A DNA stretch of 64,000 nucleotides from Cellulomonas sp. Root485. GTDB lineage: Bacteria > Actinomycetota > Actinomycetes > Actinomycetales > Cellulomonadaceae. Position 1 is the first letter of the stretch. Every line of letters begins with the position of its first letter. The stretch lies in the NCBI RefSeq assembly GCF_001426705.1, contig NZ_LMFC01000005.1:232617-296616 (forward strand), read 5' to 3'. The notes beneath the pieces are model-generated. The model saw only the letters and a program-made list of their open reading frames with translations, was not told the DNA's origin and searched no databases. Positions 7,806 through 17,015 of the stretch are shown here, piece after piece. Position numbers and translations under genes: made by a program.

Positions 7806-9869
7806 ATGCGATGGAACCCCCTTCGGATCCCGGCGGCGGTCATCACCGCCCTCGTGCTCGTCGTCACCCTCGCAGGACCGGCTCCGGCCGCGGTCGTCGC
7901 GGGGCCCGCCCCCATCACGGGAGTCGGGTCGGGCAAGTGCCTCGACGTCAACGGCGGGGCACGGACCGCGAAGACCGGGGTGGCGATCCGTGACTGCACC
8001 GGCGCCGCCAACCAGGCGTGGACACTCACGACGAACGGCGAGCTGCAGGTCTACGACGCCGCGACCTGCCTGGACGTCGCCGGCAACGACACCACCGCAC
8101 CCGCGGTCGTGCAGATCTACCCGTGCAACGGCGGCTCGAACCAGAAGTGGCGGCTGCAGACCAACGGCACGATCGTCGGTGTGCAGTCCGGGCTCTGCCT
8201 CGACGTCACCGGACGCGGCACCGCGAACGGCACCACGGTCGGGATGTGGACCTGCAACGGCCAGACGAACCAGAGCTGGACCACCTCGCTGCGCACCGCC
8301 GACACCACCGCGCCGACCGTCCCCGGCAACCCGCGCGTCAGCAACCTGACCTGCAGCTCCGTCACGTTCGCCTGGAACGCCGCGACGGACGCGGTCGGCG
8401 TCGCCTTCTACGACATCTATCACGACGGCCAGCTCATGACGTCGGTCAGCGGGAGCACGCTCTCGACCAGCCTCCCCGTCGTCGCCGGCGCGGTCTGGGG
8501 GCTCTACGTGAACGCCCGCGACGCGGCCGGCAACGTGTCGCAGGCGAGCAGCACCGTGACGATCACCGTCCCGCAGTGCCAGGCGGACACGCAGGCGCCC
8601 ACCGCACCGGGCACGCCGACCGCGACGGTATCCGGGACGACCGTCACCCTGAGCTGGGCTGCCTCGACCGACAACGTCGGGGTCCGCACCTACGAGATCC
8701 GGCGCGGCGGCACCGCCGTCGGCACCGTGACCGGCACGCCGCCGGCCACGACGTTCATCGACAGCGGCCTCGCGGCGGCTACGACGTACTCGTACTCGAT
8801 CGTCGCGCGGGACGCCCAGGGGAACACGTCGGCCGCGAGCGCGGCGAGGTCCGTCACCACGGGCGCGGCCTGCGGGACCGCGGTCTGCGGGGTGACCCAG
8901 GTGGGCACCGAGACGGACATCCCGTGGGGCCTCGACACCCTGCCGGACGGCTCGATCCTGTACGCCCGGCGGGACGCGCACGACGTGATCCGGCTCGACC
9001 CGGCCACCGGCGCGAAGACGAACGTCGGCACCGTGCCCAACGTGCAGAGCACCGACGGCGAGGGCGGGCTGCTCGGCCTCGCGCTCTCGCCCACGTTCGC
9101 AAGCGACCAGTGGGTGTACCTGATGCACACCTCCCCCACGGACAACCGGATCGTGCGGATCAAGCTGGTGAACAACGTGCTGGTCACCAGCACCGAGCAG
9201 GTGCTGCTCAGCGGGATCCTCCGCAACAAGTTCCACGACGGCGGCCGCCTCCGGTTCGGCCCCGACGGCAAGCTGTACGCCGCCACCGGCGACGCCCAGA
9301 ACGGCGACAACGCGCAGAACACGTCGAACCTCGCCGGCAAGATCCTGCGGCTCAACCCCGACGGCACCGTCCCGTCGGACAACCCGTTCGGCAACTACGT
9401 GTGGAGCTACGGCCACCGCAACCCGCAGGGCCTCGCGTTCGACTCGCAGGGGCGGCTCTGGGAGCAGGAGTTCGGCAACTCCGTGATGGACGAGACCAAC
9501 CTCATCGTCAAGGGCGGCAACTACGGCTGGCCCGCGTGCGAGGGCACCTCCGGCACGTGCGGGACCGCGGGGTTCATCGCCCCCAAGCGGACCTACCCGA
9601 CGTCCGAGGGGTCGTGCTCCGGCATCGCGATCGTGCGCGACGCGCTCTACGTGGCATGCGCGCGCGGCGCCCGCATGTACCGCGCGGTCATCAGCGGGAA
9701 CTCGCTGACCAACGTCCAGACCTTCTTCAGCGGGACCTACGGCCGGTTGCGGACCGTCGAGCCCGCGCCGGGCGGCGGGCTGTGGCTGACCACGACGACG
9801 ACCGGGGACAAGGACAGCGTCCCGAACAACAGCAACGAGCGGATCTTCCGGGTCACGCTCGGGGGCTGA
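7806..9869 (+). CDS. Secreted sorbosone/glucose dehydrogenase-family protein with ricin-B lectin and two Fn3 domains
   Basis: This 687-aa exported protein starts with a Sec signal peptide (residues 1-28, cleavage after APAA). A ricin-type beta-trefoil lectin follows (about 32-160), with repeated QxW motifs (NQAWT, NQKWR, NQSWT). Two fibronectin type III domains come next (about 165-255 and 268-355). A C-terminal GSDH/soluble PQQ-dependent sugar dehydrogenase-like beta-propeller (about 360-687) contains HDGGRLRFGPDG and YGHRNPQG. The inferred role is binding and oxidation of extracellular polysaccharide or sugars, typical of cellulolytic actinomycetes. The reading frame stays open upstream of 7806, but that part has no signal peptide and overlaps the terminator. 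The gene is convergent with the ABC exporter genes. Confidence 0.87.
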   Translation: MRWNPLRIPAAVITALVLVVTLAGPAPAAVVAGPAPITGVGSGKCLDVNGGARTAKTGVAIRDCTGAANQAWTLTTNGELQVYDAATCLDVAGNDTTAPAVVQIYPCNGGSNQKWRLQTNGTIVGVQSGLCLDVTGRGTANGTTVGMWTCNGQTNQSWTTSLRTADTTAPTVPGNPRVSNLTCSSVTFAWNAATDAVGVAFYDIYHDGQLMTSVSGSTLSTSLPVVAGAVWGLYVNARDAAGNVSQASSTVTITVPQCQADTQAPTAPGTPTATVSGTTVTLSWAASTDNVGVRTYEIRRGGTAVGTVTGTPPATTFIDSGLAAATTYSYSIVARDAQGNTSAASAARSVTTGAACGTAVCGVTQVGTETDIPWGLDTLPDGSILYARRDAHDVIRLDPATGAKTNVGTVPNVQSTDGEGGLLGLALSPTFASDQWVYLMHTSPTDNRIVRIKLVNNVLVTSTEQVLLSGILRNKFHDGGRLRFGPDGKLYAATGDAQNGDNAQNTSNLAGKILRLNPDGTVPSDNPFGNYVWSYGHRNPQGLAFDSQGRLWEQEFGNSVMDETNLIVKGGNYGWPACEGTSGTCGTAGFIAPKRTYPTSEGSCSGIAIVRDALYVACARGARMYRAVISGNSLTNVQTFFSGTYGRLRTVEPAPGGGLWLTTTTTGDKDSVPNNSNERIFRVTLGG

Positions 9870-9878
9870 TCCGGCGGG

Positions 9879-11702
9879 TCACGTCGTGCGGCGCAGCGAG
9901 CGCTGCCAGTCGGCGTGCAGCTCCGCGAACCGGCCCCCGGCGGCCACCAGCTCGACCGGTGAGCCGTCCTCGACGATGCGGCCGTCCTCGATGACCAGCA
10001 CGCGGTCCGACCCCATGACCGTGGACAGCCGGTGCGCGATGACGACCGACGTGCGGTCCGCGAGCAGCGTCTGCAGCCCGAGCTGCACGAGCGCCTCCCC
10101 CGGCACGTCCAGCGAGCTGGTCGCCTCGTCGAGGATCAGCAGCACCGGGTCCGCCAGGAACGCCCGCGCGAACGACACCAGCTGGCGCTGGCCGGCCGAG
10201 AGCCGCACGCCGCGCTTGTCGGCCTCGGTGTCGTACCCGTCGGGCATCGCCGCGATGAGGTCGTGCACGCCAACGGCGCGCGCGGCCGCCTCGATCTCCT
10301 CGGGGGTGGCCTCCGGCTTGCCGAGCGCGATGTTCGCCCCCAGGGAGCCGGAGAACAGGTACGCCTCCTGGGTCACCATCACGACGGCCCGCCGCAGGTC
10401 GACCGGGTCGATCTCGCGCAGGTCGAGCCCGTCGAGGCGGACGGAGCCCTCGCGGACGTCGTAGAACCGGGCGAGCAGCTTGGCGATCGTCGACTTGCCG
10501 GCACCCGTCTCGCCGACGAGGGCGATCGACTGCCCCGCCGGGATGTGCAGGTCGACGTGCGGCAGGACCGTCGGACCGGTGCCGTAGCCGAACTCCACGC
10601 CGTCGAACCGGACGTCGCCGCGGGCGTCGGCGAGCCGCTTGGGGCGCTCCGGCTCGGGCACCGTGGGCTCCTCGGCGAGCAGCGACGCGAGCTTCTCGAG
10701 GGCCGCCGTGGCGGACTGGAAGGAGTTGTAGAACATGCCGATCTGCTGGAGCGGGCTGAAGAAGCGCCGCGCGTAGAGCACCGCCGCGACCAGGACGCCG
10801 ACCTCGATCCCGCCGTCGAGCGCCCGCAGACCGCCGACCAGCAGGACCGCCGCCACCGTGACGTTCCCGATCAGGGTCAGACCGGTGTCGAAGACGCCGT
10901 TGAGCCGGATCGACGTGGCGTTGGTGTTCCGGTAGTCCTCCGCCAGGTCCCCGTAGACCTCGCGGACCGCAGGCTCCCGGCGGAACGCCTGCACCGCGCG
11001 GATGCCGGTCATGGTCTCCACGAACCGCACGATGAGCCGGGCGGCCGCCGTGCGCTGCTTGCGGTACTGGACGCGCGAGCGCACCTGGAACCACCGGGTC
11101 AGGATGACGCCGGGCACGACCGCGATGAGCAGCACGAGCCCGCTGCGCCAGTCGAGCAGCACCAGGGACACCGCGGTGAACACCATGGCCAGAACGCCCG
11201 AGGCGAGCGTGGTGACACCGCCGTCCAGGAGCTCGCGCAGGGCGTCGACGTCGGAGGTCTGCCGCGAGATGATCCGGCCCGACGTGTAGCTCTCGTGGAA
11301 CTCCAGGCTGAGCCGCTGCGTGTGCCGGAACACCCGGCGGCGCAGGTCGAGCAGCATCGTCTGGCTCACCCGGGCCGACGCCCGGACGGTCGCGGCGGTC
11401 AGCAGCCCGCCGAGCAGCGCCGCCGCGAGGTACGCGGCGGTGGCCAGCGTGATCGGTCCGGCGTCGCCGTCCGTGAGCGCGGGGAGCGCCTGGTCGATGC
11501 CGAAGGCCACGAGCGCTGGACCGGCGACGGCAGCGAGCTGTGCGCCGACCACCAGGGCCGCGGTCGCCCATGCCGCGCCGGCGACCGGCCGCAGCAGGGA
11601 CCGGAGCAGACTGAGCGAGCGCCGCCGGATGAGGCGGGACTCGGCGGTGGTGCTCTGCTCCTCGAAGCTCTCGGAGGTCGCCGAGGTCGCCGTGGCGGTC
11701 AC
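9879..11702 (-). CDS. ABC exporter half-transporter B (TMD-NBD fusion)
   Basis: This 607-aa protein has an N-terminal six-helix exporter domain (about 35-330) and a nucleotide-binding domain with Walker A GETGAGKS (397-404), signature LSAGQ (501-505), catalytic Glu526 after Walker B and switch His557. The signature deviates from LSGGQ. The GTG start at 11702 overlaps the stop of the partner gene (GTGA). The pair forms a heterodimeric multidrug/lipid-type exporter in the plasma membrane. This subunit supplies the intact catalytic Glu and the partner supplies the intact signature, giving one consensus and one degenerate ATP site. The substrate is unknown. Confidence 0.9.
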   Translation of the reverse strand: MTATATSATSESFEEQSTTAESRLIRRRSLSLLRSLLRPVAGAAWATAALVVGAQLAAVAGPALVAFGIDQALPALTDGDAGPITLATAAYLAAALLGGLLTAATVRASARVSQTMLLDLRRRVFRHTQRLSLEFHESYTSGRIISRQTSDVDALRELLDGGVTTLASGVLAMVFTAVSLVLLDWRSGLVLLIAVVPGVILTRWFQVRSRVQYRKQRTAAARLIVRFVETMTGIRAVQAFRREPAVREVYGDLAEDYRNTNATSIRLNGVFDTGLTLIGNVTVAAVLLVGGLRALDGGIEVGVLVAAVLYARRFFSPLQQIGMFYNSFQSATAALEKLASLLAEEPTVPEPERPKRLADARGDVRFDGVEFGYGTGPTVLPHVDLHIPAGQSIALVGETGAGKSTIAKLLARFYDVREGSVRLDGLDLREIDPVDLRRAVVMVTQEAYLFSGSLGANIALGKPEATPEEIEAAARAVGVHDLIAAMPDGYDTEADKRGVRLSAGQRQLVSFARAFLADPVLLILDEATSSLDVPGEALVQLGLQTLLADRTSVVIAHRLSTVMGSDRVLVIEDGRIVEDGSPVELVAAGGRFAELHADWQRSLRRTT

Positions 11703-13570
11703 GGTCGGACCTCCGCGAGCTCGTCGGCCTCGGCGTCGTCCGCGCCGTCGGCGTCGTCCAGCGCCGACAGCGCCGTGAGCACGTACCGGTAGTGCGGGTG
11801 CGTGGACAGCAGGTCGGCGTGCCGGCCGACGCCCGTGATCCTGCCGTCCTCGAGCACCGCGACCCGGTCGGCCAGCGCGACCGTCGACGGCCGGTGCGCG
11901 ACGACGAGCGTGGTGGTGCCGGTGAGCATCTCGCGCAGGCGACCGGTGACCGCCGCCTCGGTGGTGACGTCGAGCGCCGAGAGCGGGTCGTCGAGCAGCA
12001 GCACCCGCGGGCGCACGGCGATCGCGCGGGCCAGGGCGATCCGCTGCCGCTGACCGCCCGAGAGACTGAGCCCCTCCTCGCCGATGATCGTGTCGAGCCC
12101 GTCGGGGAGCCGGTACGCGAACCCTCCCCGGGCGACGTCGAGGGCCTCGGCCACCAGGTCGTCGGCGGCCTGCCCGGTCAGGTCCGTGCCCAGCAGGACG
12201 TTCTCCCGCACCGACGCCGAGAACAGGATGGGGTCCTCGAACGCGATCGACACGGCTGCACGCAGGTCGGCACGGCGCAGGTCGCGGACGTCCACGCCGT
12301 CGATCCGCACGCTCCCCGCGGTCACGTCGTAGAGGCGTGGCACCAGCTGGAGCAGGGTCGTCTTGCCGCTGCCCGTGAGCCCGACGAGCGCCATCGTCTC
12401 CCCCGGCTCCAGCACCAGGTCGATCCCCGCGAGGATGTCCGCGCCGCCTCGCGACGTCCCGTCCGCCGCAGCGCTGCGCGGGTGCGCGAAGTGGACGCCG
12501 GACAGCTCCACCCGCGATCCGGCCGGGTCCGCGACGGGCAGAGCCGCCGGCTCCGCGGGGTCGCGCACGGCGGACCCCGTGTCCATGACCTGCAGGTACC
12601 GGTCGGTCGCGGCCTTGGCGTCGAGCGTCATCGCGAGCAGCATGCCGAGGCGCTCCACCGGGCTGTTGACCACGGCCGCGGTGGCGAAGAACGCGACCAG
12701 CGCGCCGACGCTCAGCTCCCCGCGCGAGGTGAGCACGACCCCGATCCCGAGGGACACCGCGAGGATCGTCTCCGGGATGGCGCTCAGGGCGAACGACACC
12801 CGGGACTGCGTCCGCGCCTTGTGCACCTCCACCGAGCGCAGCGCGTCAGCCTGCCGCACGAAGTCGTCCAGCGCGTCGTCCCCGCGACCGAAGGCCTTCA
12901 GCACGCGGATGCCGTGCACCGACTCCTCGACGGTCGTCGCGAGGTCCCCCGCCTGGTCGCGGGCCTGCCGGGCGATCACCTTGTAGTCCTCGCGGAACCG
13001 GAACCCGAGCCAGATCATCGGTACCGCGCCCGCCAGGTACACCAGACCGAGCACCCAGCTGGTCGCGAGCATCAGGGTCACGCCCACGAGGACGGTCGTC
13101 GCGCTGACCGCCAGCATCACCAGCCCGAACACGGTCCAGCGGCGGATGGTGCCCAGGTCCGACATGATCCGCGACAGCAGCTGGCCCCCCGACCAGCGGT
13201 CGTGGAACTCCACGGGCAGGTCGAGCAGGTGCCGGAACAGGTCGGTGCGCATGTCCCGCTCGACCGTGGTGCCCGGCGTGAGGATCAGCGCGCGGCGGCA
13301 CCAGACGAAGAACGCCTCGAGCACGCCGAGCGCCAGGACGACGAGCGCACCGAGGATGACGCCCCGCTGCGACCCCTCGGACAGCAGCGGACCGTTGACG
13401 ATCACGCGCAGCACCTGCGGCACCGCCAGCGCGAGCAGGCTCGCCCCGAGGGCGGTCAGCCCTCCGAGCGCGATGCGCGGGAGAGCCGGCCGCGCCCACT
13501 GCCGGAGGCGCAGGAGCACCCGGGTGGTGGACTCGGGTTGGGTGGGTCGTGCGGGTGGAGCAGAAGGCAC
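11699..13570 (-). CDS. ABC exporter half-transporter A (TMD-NBD fusion)
   Basis: This 623-aa partner of the downstream half-transporter is the first gene of the pair, with a GTG start at 13570. An N-terminal six-helix membrane domain is followed by an NBD with Walker A GLTGSGKTT and an intact LSGGQRQR signature. Walker B ends in LLLDDP, so Asp replaces the catalytic Glu. That replacement, with an intact signature, is the expected mirror image of the other subunit. An acidic Asp/Ala/Glu tail lies at the C-terminus. It probably exports drugs, lipids or peptides. There is no dedicated regulator next to it; the TipA-like regulator lies 4 kb away. Confidence 0.9.
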   Translation of the reverse strand: MPSAPPARPTQPESTTRVLLRLRQWARPALPRIALGGLTALGASLLALAVPQVLRVIVNGPLLSEGSQRGVILGALVVLALGVLEAFFVWCRRALILTPGTTVERDMRTDLFRHLLDLPVEFHDRWSGGQLLSRIMSDLGTIRRWTVFGLVMLAVSATTVLVGVTLMLATSWVLGLVYLAGAVPMIWLGFRFREDYKVIARQARDQAGDLATTVEESVHGIRVLKAFGRGDDALDDFVRQADALRSVEVHKARTQSRVSFALSAIPETILAVSLGIGVVLTSRGELSVGALVAFFATAAVVNSPVERLGMLLAMTLDAKAATDRYLQVMDTGSAVRDPAEPAALPVADPAGSRVELSGVHFAHPRSAAADGTSRGGADILAGIDLVLEPGETMALVGLTGSGKTTLLQLVPRLYDVTAGSVRIDGVDVRDLRRADLRAAVSIAFEDPILFSASVRENVLLGTDLTGQAADDLVAEALDVARGGFAYRLPDGLDTIIGEEGLSLSGGQRQRIALARAIAVRPRVLLLDDPLSALDVTTEAAVTGRLREMLTGTTTLVVAHRPSTVALADRVAVLEDGRITGVGRHADLLSTHPHYRYVLTALSALDDADGADDAEADELAEVRP

Positions 13571-13613
13571 GCCTCCACCCTACGTACGCCCTCCGACAGT
13601 TGCCCCGTCGATC

Positions 13614-14372
13614 TCAGGGGTCGGTCCGCACGATCCGGTTGTTGCTCGCCTGCGCGCGCGGCCGGACCACCAGGAGGTCGATGTTGACGTGCGCCGGGCG
13701 GCTGAGCGACCACGCGATGGCGTCGGCGATGTCGTCCGCGACCAGCGGCTCGTACCCGGCGTACACGGCCGCGGCCCGCTCGCTGTCTCCGTCGAACCGG
13801 ACCATCGAGAACTCCTCGGTGGCGACGGCCCCCGGCGCGATCTCGATGATGCGGATCGGCTCGCCGAGGATCTCCCAGCGCAGCGTCGTCGCGAGCATCC
13901 TCTCGGCGTGCTTGGCGCCGACGTAGCCGGCGCCACCCTCGTACGTGCCGTGCGCCGCGGTCGAGGTGACGACGACGATGTCGCCGCCGTCGCCTGCGCG
14001 CAGCTGCGGCAGCAGCGCCTGCGTGACCCGCAGCGTGCCGATCACGTTGAGCTCGTACATCTGGCGCCAGTGGTCCAGGTCCGCGGACTCCACGGGGTCG
14101 AGCCCGAAGGCGCCGCCCGCGTTGTTGACCAGCGCGTCGAGCGGGCCGCCGTCGGCCACCTGCTCCGCGAGCCGCGCCACGTCGGCGTCGTCCGTCACGT
14201 CCGCGACGACGGTGGTCGCGCCCGTCTCCTCGGCCAGCGCGGCCAGGCGGTCCGCGCGGCGGGCGGTCGCGACGACGTCCCAGCCTTCCGCGCGCAGTCG
14301 TCGGACCGTGGCGGCGCCGATCCCGGAGGACGCGCCCGTCACCAGGGCGCGTCGGGGCGTGCTCGTGCTCAT
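13614..14372 (-). CDS. Short-chain dehydrogenase/reductase (SDR family)
   Basis: This 252-aa classical SDR has a glycine-rich TGASSGIG cofactor motif near residues 14-21, NNAG around 83-86 and a catalytic YxxxK in the GAGYVGAKHAE stretch. The Ser-containing VVTSTAA segment precedes it. The protein binds NAD(P)H and reduces a carbonyl or oxidises an alcohol; these features resemble YdfG-like serine/3-hydroxy-acid dehydrogenases. It lies 40 bp after the aminotransferase gene on the same strand and could reduce malonate semialdehyde made by that enzyme, as YdfG/RutE-type proteins do in pyrimidine catabolism. That link is inference. Confidence 0.8.
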   Translation of the reverse strand: MSTSTPRRALVTGASSGIGAATVRRLRAEGWDVVATARRADRLAALAEETGATTVVADVTDDADVARLAEQVADGGPLDALVNNAGGAFGLDPVESADLDHWRQMYELNVIGTLRVTQALLPQLRAGDGGDIVVVTSTAAHGTYEGGAGYVGAKHAERMLATTLRWEILGEPIRIIEIAPGAVATEEFSMVRFDGDSERAAAVYAGYEPLVADDIADAIAWSLSRPAHVNIDLLVVRPRAQASNNRIVRTDP

Positions 14373-14412
14373 GCGGAACTCCCAAGAACGTGGTGGTGAA
14401 CAGCGAGACAGG

Positions 14413-15717
14413 CTAGGCGACCTCGGCGAGGACCTCGGTCAGCAGTCCGAGACCGGTCGCGGCCTCGTCGGGCGTGACGACGCAGGGCGGCACGACGTGC
14501 ACCCGGTTGTCGGCGAGGAACGGGAGCAGCCCGCGGGCCAGCGCGCCGGTCTTGATGCGGCCCATCAGCGCGGCGTCGACGGGCTCGCGCGTCGCCTGGT
14601 CCTTGACCAGCTCCACGGCCCAGAACACCCCGAGCCCCCGCACCTCGCCGACCAGCGGGTTCGTCGCGGCGAGCTCCGCGAGCCCCGGCCCGAGCACGTC
14701 CCGGCCGATCGCTGCGGCGTTCTCGACGATCCCCTCGTCGGCCATCGCGTCGAGCGCGGCGACGATCGAGCCCATGGCCAGCGGGTGCCCCGAGTAGGTC
14801 AGCCCGCCGGGGAACACGCGGTCGTCGAACGTCTTCGCGATCGGCTCGCTGAGGATCACGCCGCCCGCGGGCACGTACCCGGAGTTGACTCCCTTGGCGA
14901 ACGTGATGAGGTCCGGGACGACGTCAAACGAGTCGAACGCGAACCACTGCCCGGTCCGGCCGAAACCGGCCATGACCTCGTCGAGGATGAGCAGGATGCC
15001 GTACCGGTCGGCGATCGCGCGGACCCCGGCGAGGTACCCGGGCGGCGGGACGAGCACGCCGGCGGTGCCGGGGATGGTCTCCAGCAGGATGGCCGCGACC
15101 GACGTCGGGCCCTCGGCCTGGATCACGCGCTCCAGGTGGTGCAGCGCGCGCTCGGACTCCTGCTCGGGCGTGGTCGCCCAGAACTCCGAGCGGTACAGGT
15201 ACGGGCCGAAGTGGTGCACGTGCGCGCGGGCGTACTCGTTGGGCACACGCCGCCAGTCCCCCGTCGCCACCACGGCCGCGCCGGTGTTGCCGTGGTACGA
15301 GCGGTACGCCGACACGACCTTGTCGCGACCGGTGTGCAGCCGGGCCATCCGGATCGCGTTCTCGTTGGCGTCGGCCCCGCCGTTGGTGAAGAAGACGCTG
15401 GTGAACCCGTCGGGGGCGTGGCTGAGCACCCGCTCGGCCGCGCGGCCGCGTGTGAGGTTCGCCGTCGCGGGCGCGACCGTCGTGAGCGTCGCGGCCTGCT
15501 CCTGGATCGCCGCCACGACGCGGGGGTGCTGGTGGCCGATGTTGGTGTTCACCAGCTGGCTGGAGAAGTCCAGGTACCGACGACCCGCGTGGTCCCACAC
15601 GGTCGACCCCAGCCCGCCCGCGATGACCAGCGGGTTCAGATGAGCCTGCGCGGACCACGAGTGGAAGACGTGGTCGCGGTCGAGACGCAGCGCGGTCGCG
15701 TCGTCGTCGGTGGTCAT
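14413..15717 (-). CDS. Class III omega-aminotransferase (probably beta-alanine:pyruvate type)
   Basis: This 434-aa fold-type I PLP enzyme has an NGGADANENAI cofactor-phosphate motif, an ILDEVMAGFGRTG stretch containing the PLP-pairing Asp, and the Schiff-base Lys in ITFAKGVNSGY. The ATG at 15717 is preceded by GGAGAGG. Omega-amino-acid transaminases move the amino group of beta-alanine or GABA to pyruvate or 2-oxoglutarate. In this context the likely job is removing beta-alanine produced by dihydropyrimidinase and beta-ureidopropionase, giving malonate semialdehyde. A hairpin separates it from the binding-protein gene, so expression may be attenuated relative to the transporter. Confidence 0.87.
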   Translation of the reverse strand: MTTDDDATALRLDRDHVFHSWSAQAHLNPLVIAGGLGSTVWDHAGRRYLDFSSQLVNTNIGHQHPRVVAAIQEQAATLTTVAPATANLTRGRAAERVLSHAPDGFTSVFFTNGGADANENAIRMARLHTGRDKVVSAYRSYHGNTGAAVVATGDWRRVPNEYARAHVHHFGPYLYRSEFWATTPEQESERALHHLERVIQAEGPTSVAAILLETIPGTAGVLVPPPGYLAGVRAIADRYGILLILDEVMAGFGRTGQWFAFDSFDVVPDLITFAKGVNSGYVPAGGVILSEPIAKTFDDRVFPGGLTYSGHPLAMGSIVAALDAMADEGIVENAAAIGRDVLGPGLAELAATNPLVGEVRGLGVFWAVELVKDQATREPVDAALMGRIKTGALARGLLPFLADNRVHVVPPCVVTPDEAATGLGLLTEVLAEVA

Positions 15718-15743
15718 GGTGCCTCTCCTTCGGTGGTGCGGGA

Positions 15744-15777
15744 CCGCGCGCGGGCGCCGTTCGACGCCCGCGCGCGG
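15744..15777 (-). terminator. Hairpin (terminator or attenuator) between binding-protein and aminotransferase genes
   Basis: A perfect 13-bp G/C stem (15744-15756 with 15765-15777) with an 8-nt loop begins 5 bp after the stop of the substrate-binding-protein gene. It could stop or attenuate transcription before the aminotransferase. Confidence 0.65.
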
Positions 15778-15782
15778 GGTGC

Positions 15783-16949
15783 TCAGTTGCCGCCGGCCTC
15801 GAGTGTGACCTCGATGGGCTCGAAGTCCTCGCCGGACACGTCGACGCCCTCGTCCTTCAGCTCCGCCAGCGCCTTCTCGACGTACTCGTTGGTGTACGCC
15901 TCGGCGTCGGGCTCGGCCGTGATGACCGTGGCCCCCTGGTCGTTCTTCGTGGTGAGGGCCACGTCGACGGTCTGCGTCCACGCGGCCTCGTCGATCATGC
16001 CGATGCCGTCCGGCGACGGCCAGATCAGCTTGTTGATCTCGTTGGTCTGCCACAGCTGGTGGCTGTTGCCCAGCTGCGAGCCCTGGGCCACGACGATGTC
16101 CCGGGCCTCCTCCGGGTTGTCCCGCGCGTAGATCCAGCCCTTGAGGCTCGCCTTGATGAACTTGACGGTCGTCTCCTGGTACTCCTCGTCGGACGCGAGC
16201 TTCTCCGAGTTGGCCCAGATGGCGTCCTGGAGCATGGCCGTGCCCTCGTCGTTCCAGTTGATCGCCGTGAAGTCGTCGGCCGTGTAGAGCTCGCCCGTGT
16301 CCGGGTTCTCGGCCTCGAGCAGCTGCGCGTACTCGTTGTAGGTCATGGCCTGCGCCGCGTCGATGTCGCCCGCGAGGAACGCGTTCATGTCGAACTGCTG
16401 CTGGACCAGGGTGACGTCGGTCGCCGGGTCGAGGCCGGCTTCGGTCATGCCGGCGAACAGCTCGAACTCGTTGCCGTAGCCCCAGTTGCCCACGGTCTTG
16501 CCCTCGAGGTCGGCCGCGGTCGAGATGCCCTTGTCCGCGAACGAGACCTGCAGCGTGCCGGACTTCTGGAAGATCTGGGCGACGTCGGTGATGCCCGCGC
16601 CCTGCTCGCGCGACGCCAGCGCCTTGGGCACCCACGCGATCGCGTAGTCGACCGAGCCGTCGGCCAGGACCGACTGCGGCACGATGTCGGTGCCGCCCTC
16701 GACGATCTCGACGTCGAGGCCCTCGTCCTCGTAGTAGCCCTGGTCCACGGCCGCGTAGTAGCCGGCGAACTGGGCCTGCGTGAACCACTGGAGCTGGAGC
16801 TTGACGGGGGTCAGCTCGCCGCCGTCGGCCGAGTCGCTGGCCGCGGGCTCGTCGGAACCGCCGTCGTCGGAGCTGCACCCCGACAGGACGAGCGCGGCGG
16901 TGACGCCGACCGCGGCCGCGCCCCACGCAGTACGCCTGGTGAGTCTCAT
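15783..16949 (-). CDS. NMT1/THI5-like ABC transporter substrate-binding lipoprotein
   Basis: This is a 388-aa exported lipoprotein. A positively charged start, a hydrophobic stretch and a lipobox (LSGC, Cys about residue 25) precede an Asp/Ser/Gly-rich linker and a periplasmic-binding fold of the SsuA/THI5/NMT1 type (KLQLQWFTQAQFAGYYAA near the mature start). I chose the ATG at 16949, two codons inside the longest frame, because GAGAGGG then sits 6 nt upstream. Relatives bind thiamine precursors, sulfonates, taurine or pyrimidine-like compounds. The two permeases and the ATPase are encoded just upstream, so this is the importer's receptor. The cluster suggests a pyrimidine, dihydropyrimidine or hydantoin ligand. 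Confidence 0.85.
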   Translation of the reverse strand: MRLTRRTAWGAAAVGVTAALVLSGCSSDDGGSDEPAASDSADGGELTPVKLQLQWFTQAQFAGYYAAVDQGYYEDEGLDVEIVEGGTDIVPQSVLADGSVDYAIAWVPKALASREQGAGITDVAQIFQKSGTLQVSFADKGISTAADLEGKTVGNWGYGNEFELFAGMTEAGLDPATDVTLVQQQFDMNAFLAGDIDAAQAMTYNEYAQLLEAENPDTGELYTADDFTAINWNDEGTAMLQDAIWANSEKLASDEEYQETTVKFIKASLKGWIYARDNPEEARDIVVAQGSQLGNSHQLWQTNEINKLIWPSPDGIGMIDEAAWTQTVDVALTTKNDQGATVITAEPDAEAYTNEYVEKALAELKDEGVDVSGEDFEPIEVTLEAGGN

Positions 16950-17015
16950 CGTCATCCCTCTCGTTGGCTGTGCTGTGCGGATATCGGCCGACTGGCTGCG
17001 GTGGCAGGCGGACGT

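Noticed and set aside
10032..13687. Very long plus-strand open frames opposite the ABC exporter genes
   Set aside because: They are low-complexity Arg/Gly/Pro/Asp-rich translations antisense to two genes with complete motif sets; they are a side effect of high G/C.
16950..17015. TPP riboswitch linked to the NMT1/THI5-like importer
   Set aside because: The space is only 66 bp and lacks the conserved TPP-box sequences. The operon leader upstream of the nitrilase also lacks them.
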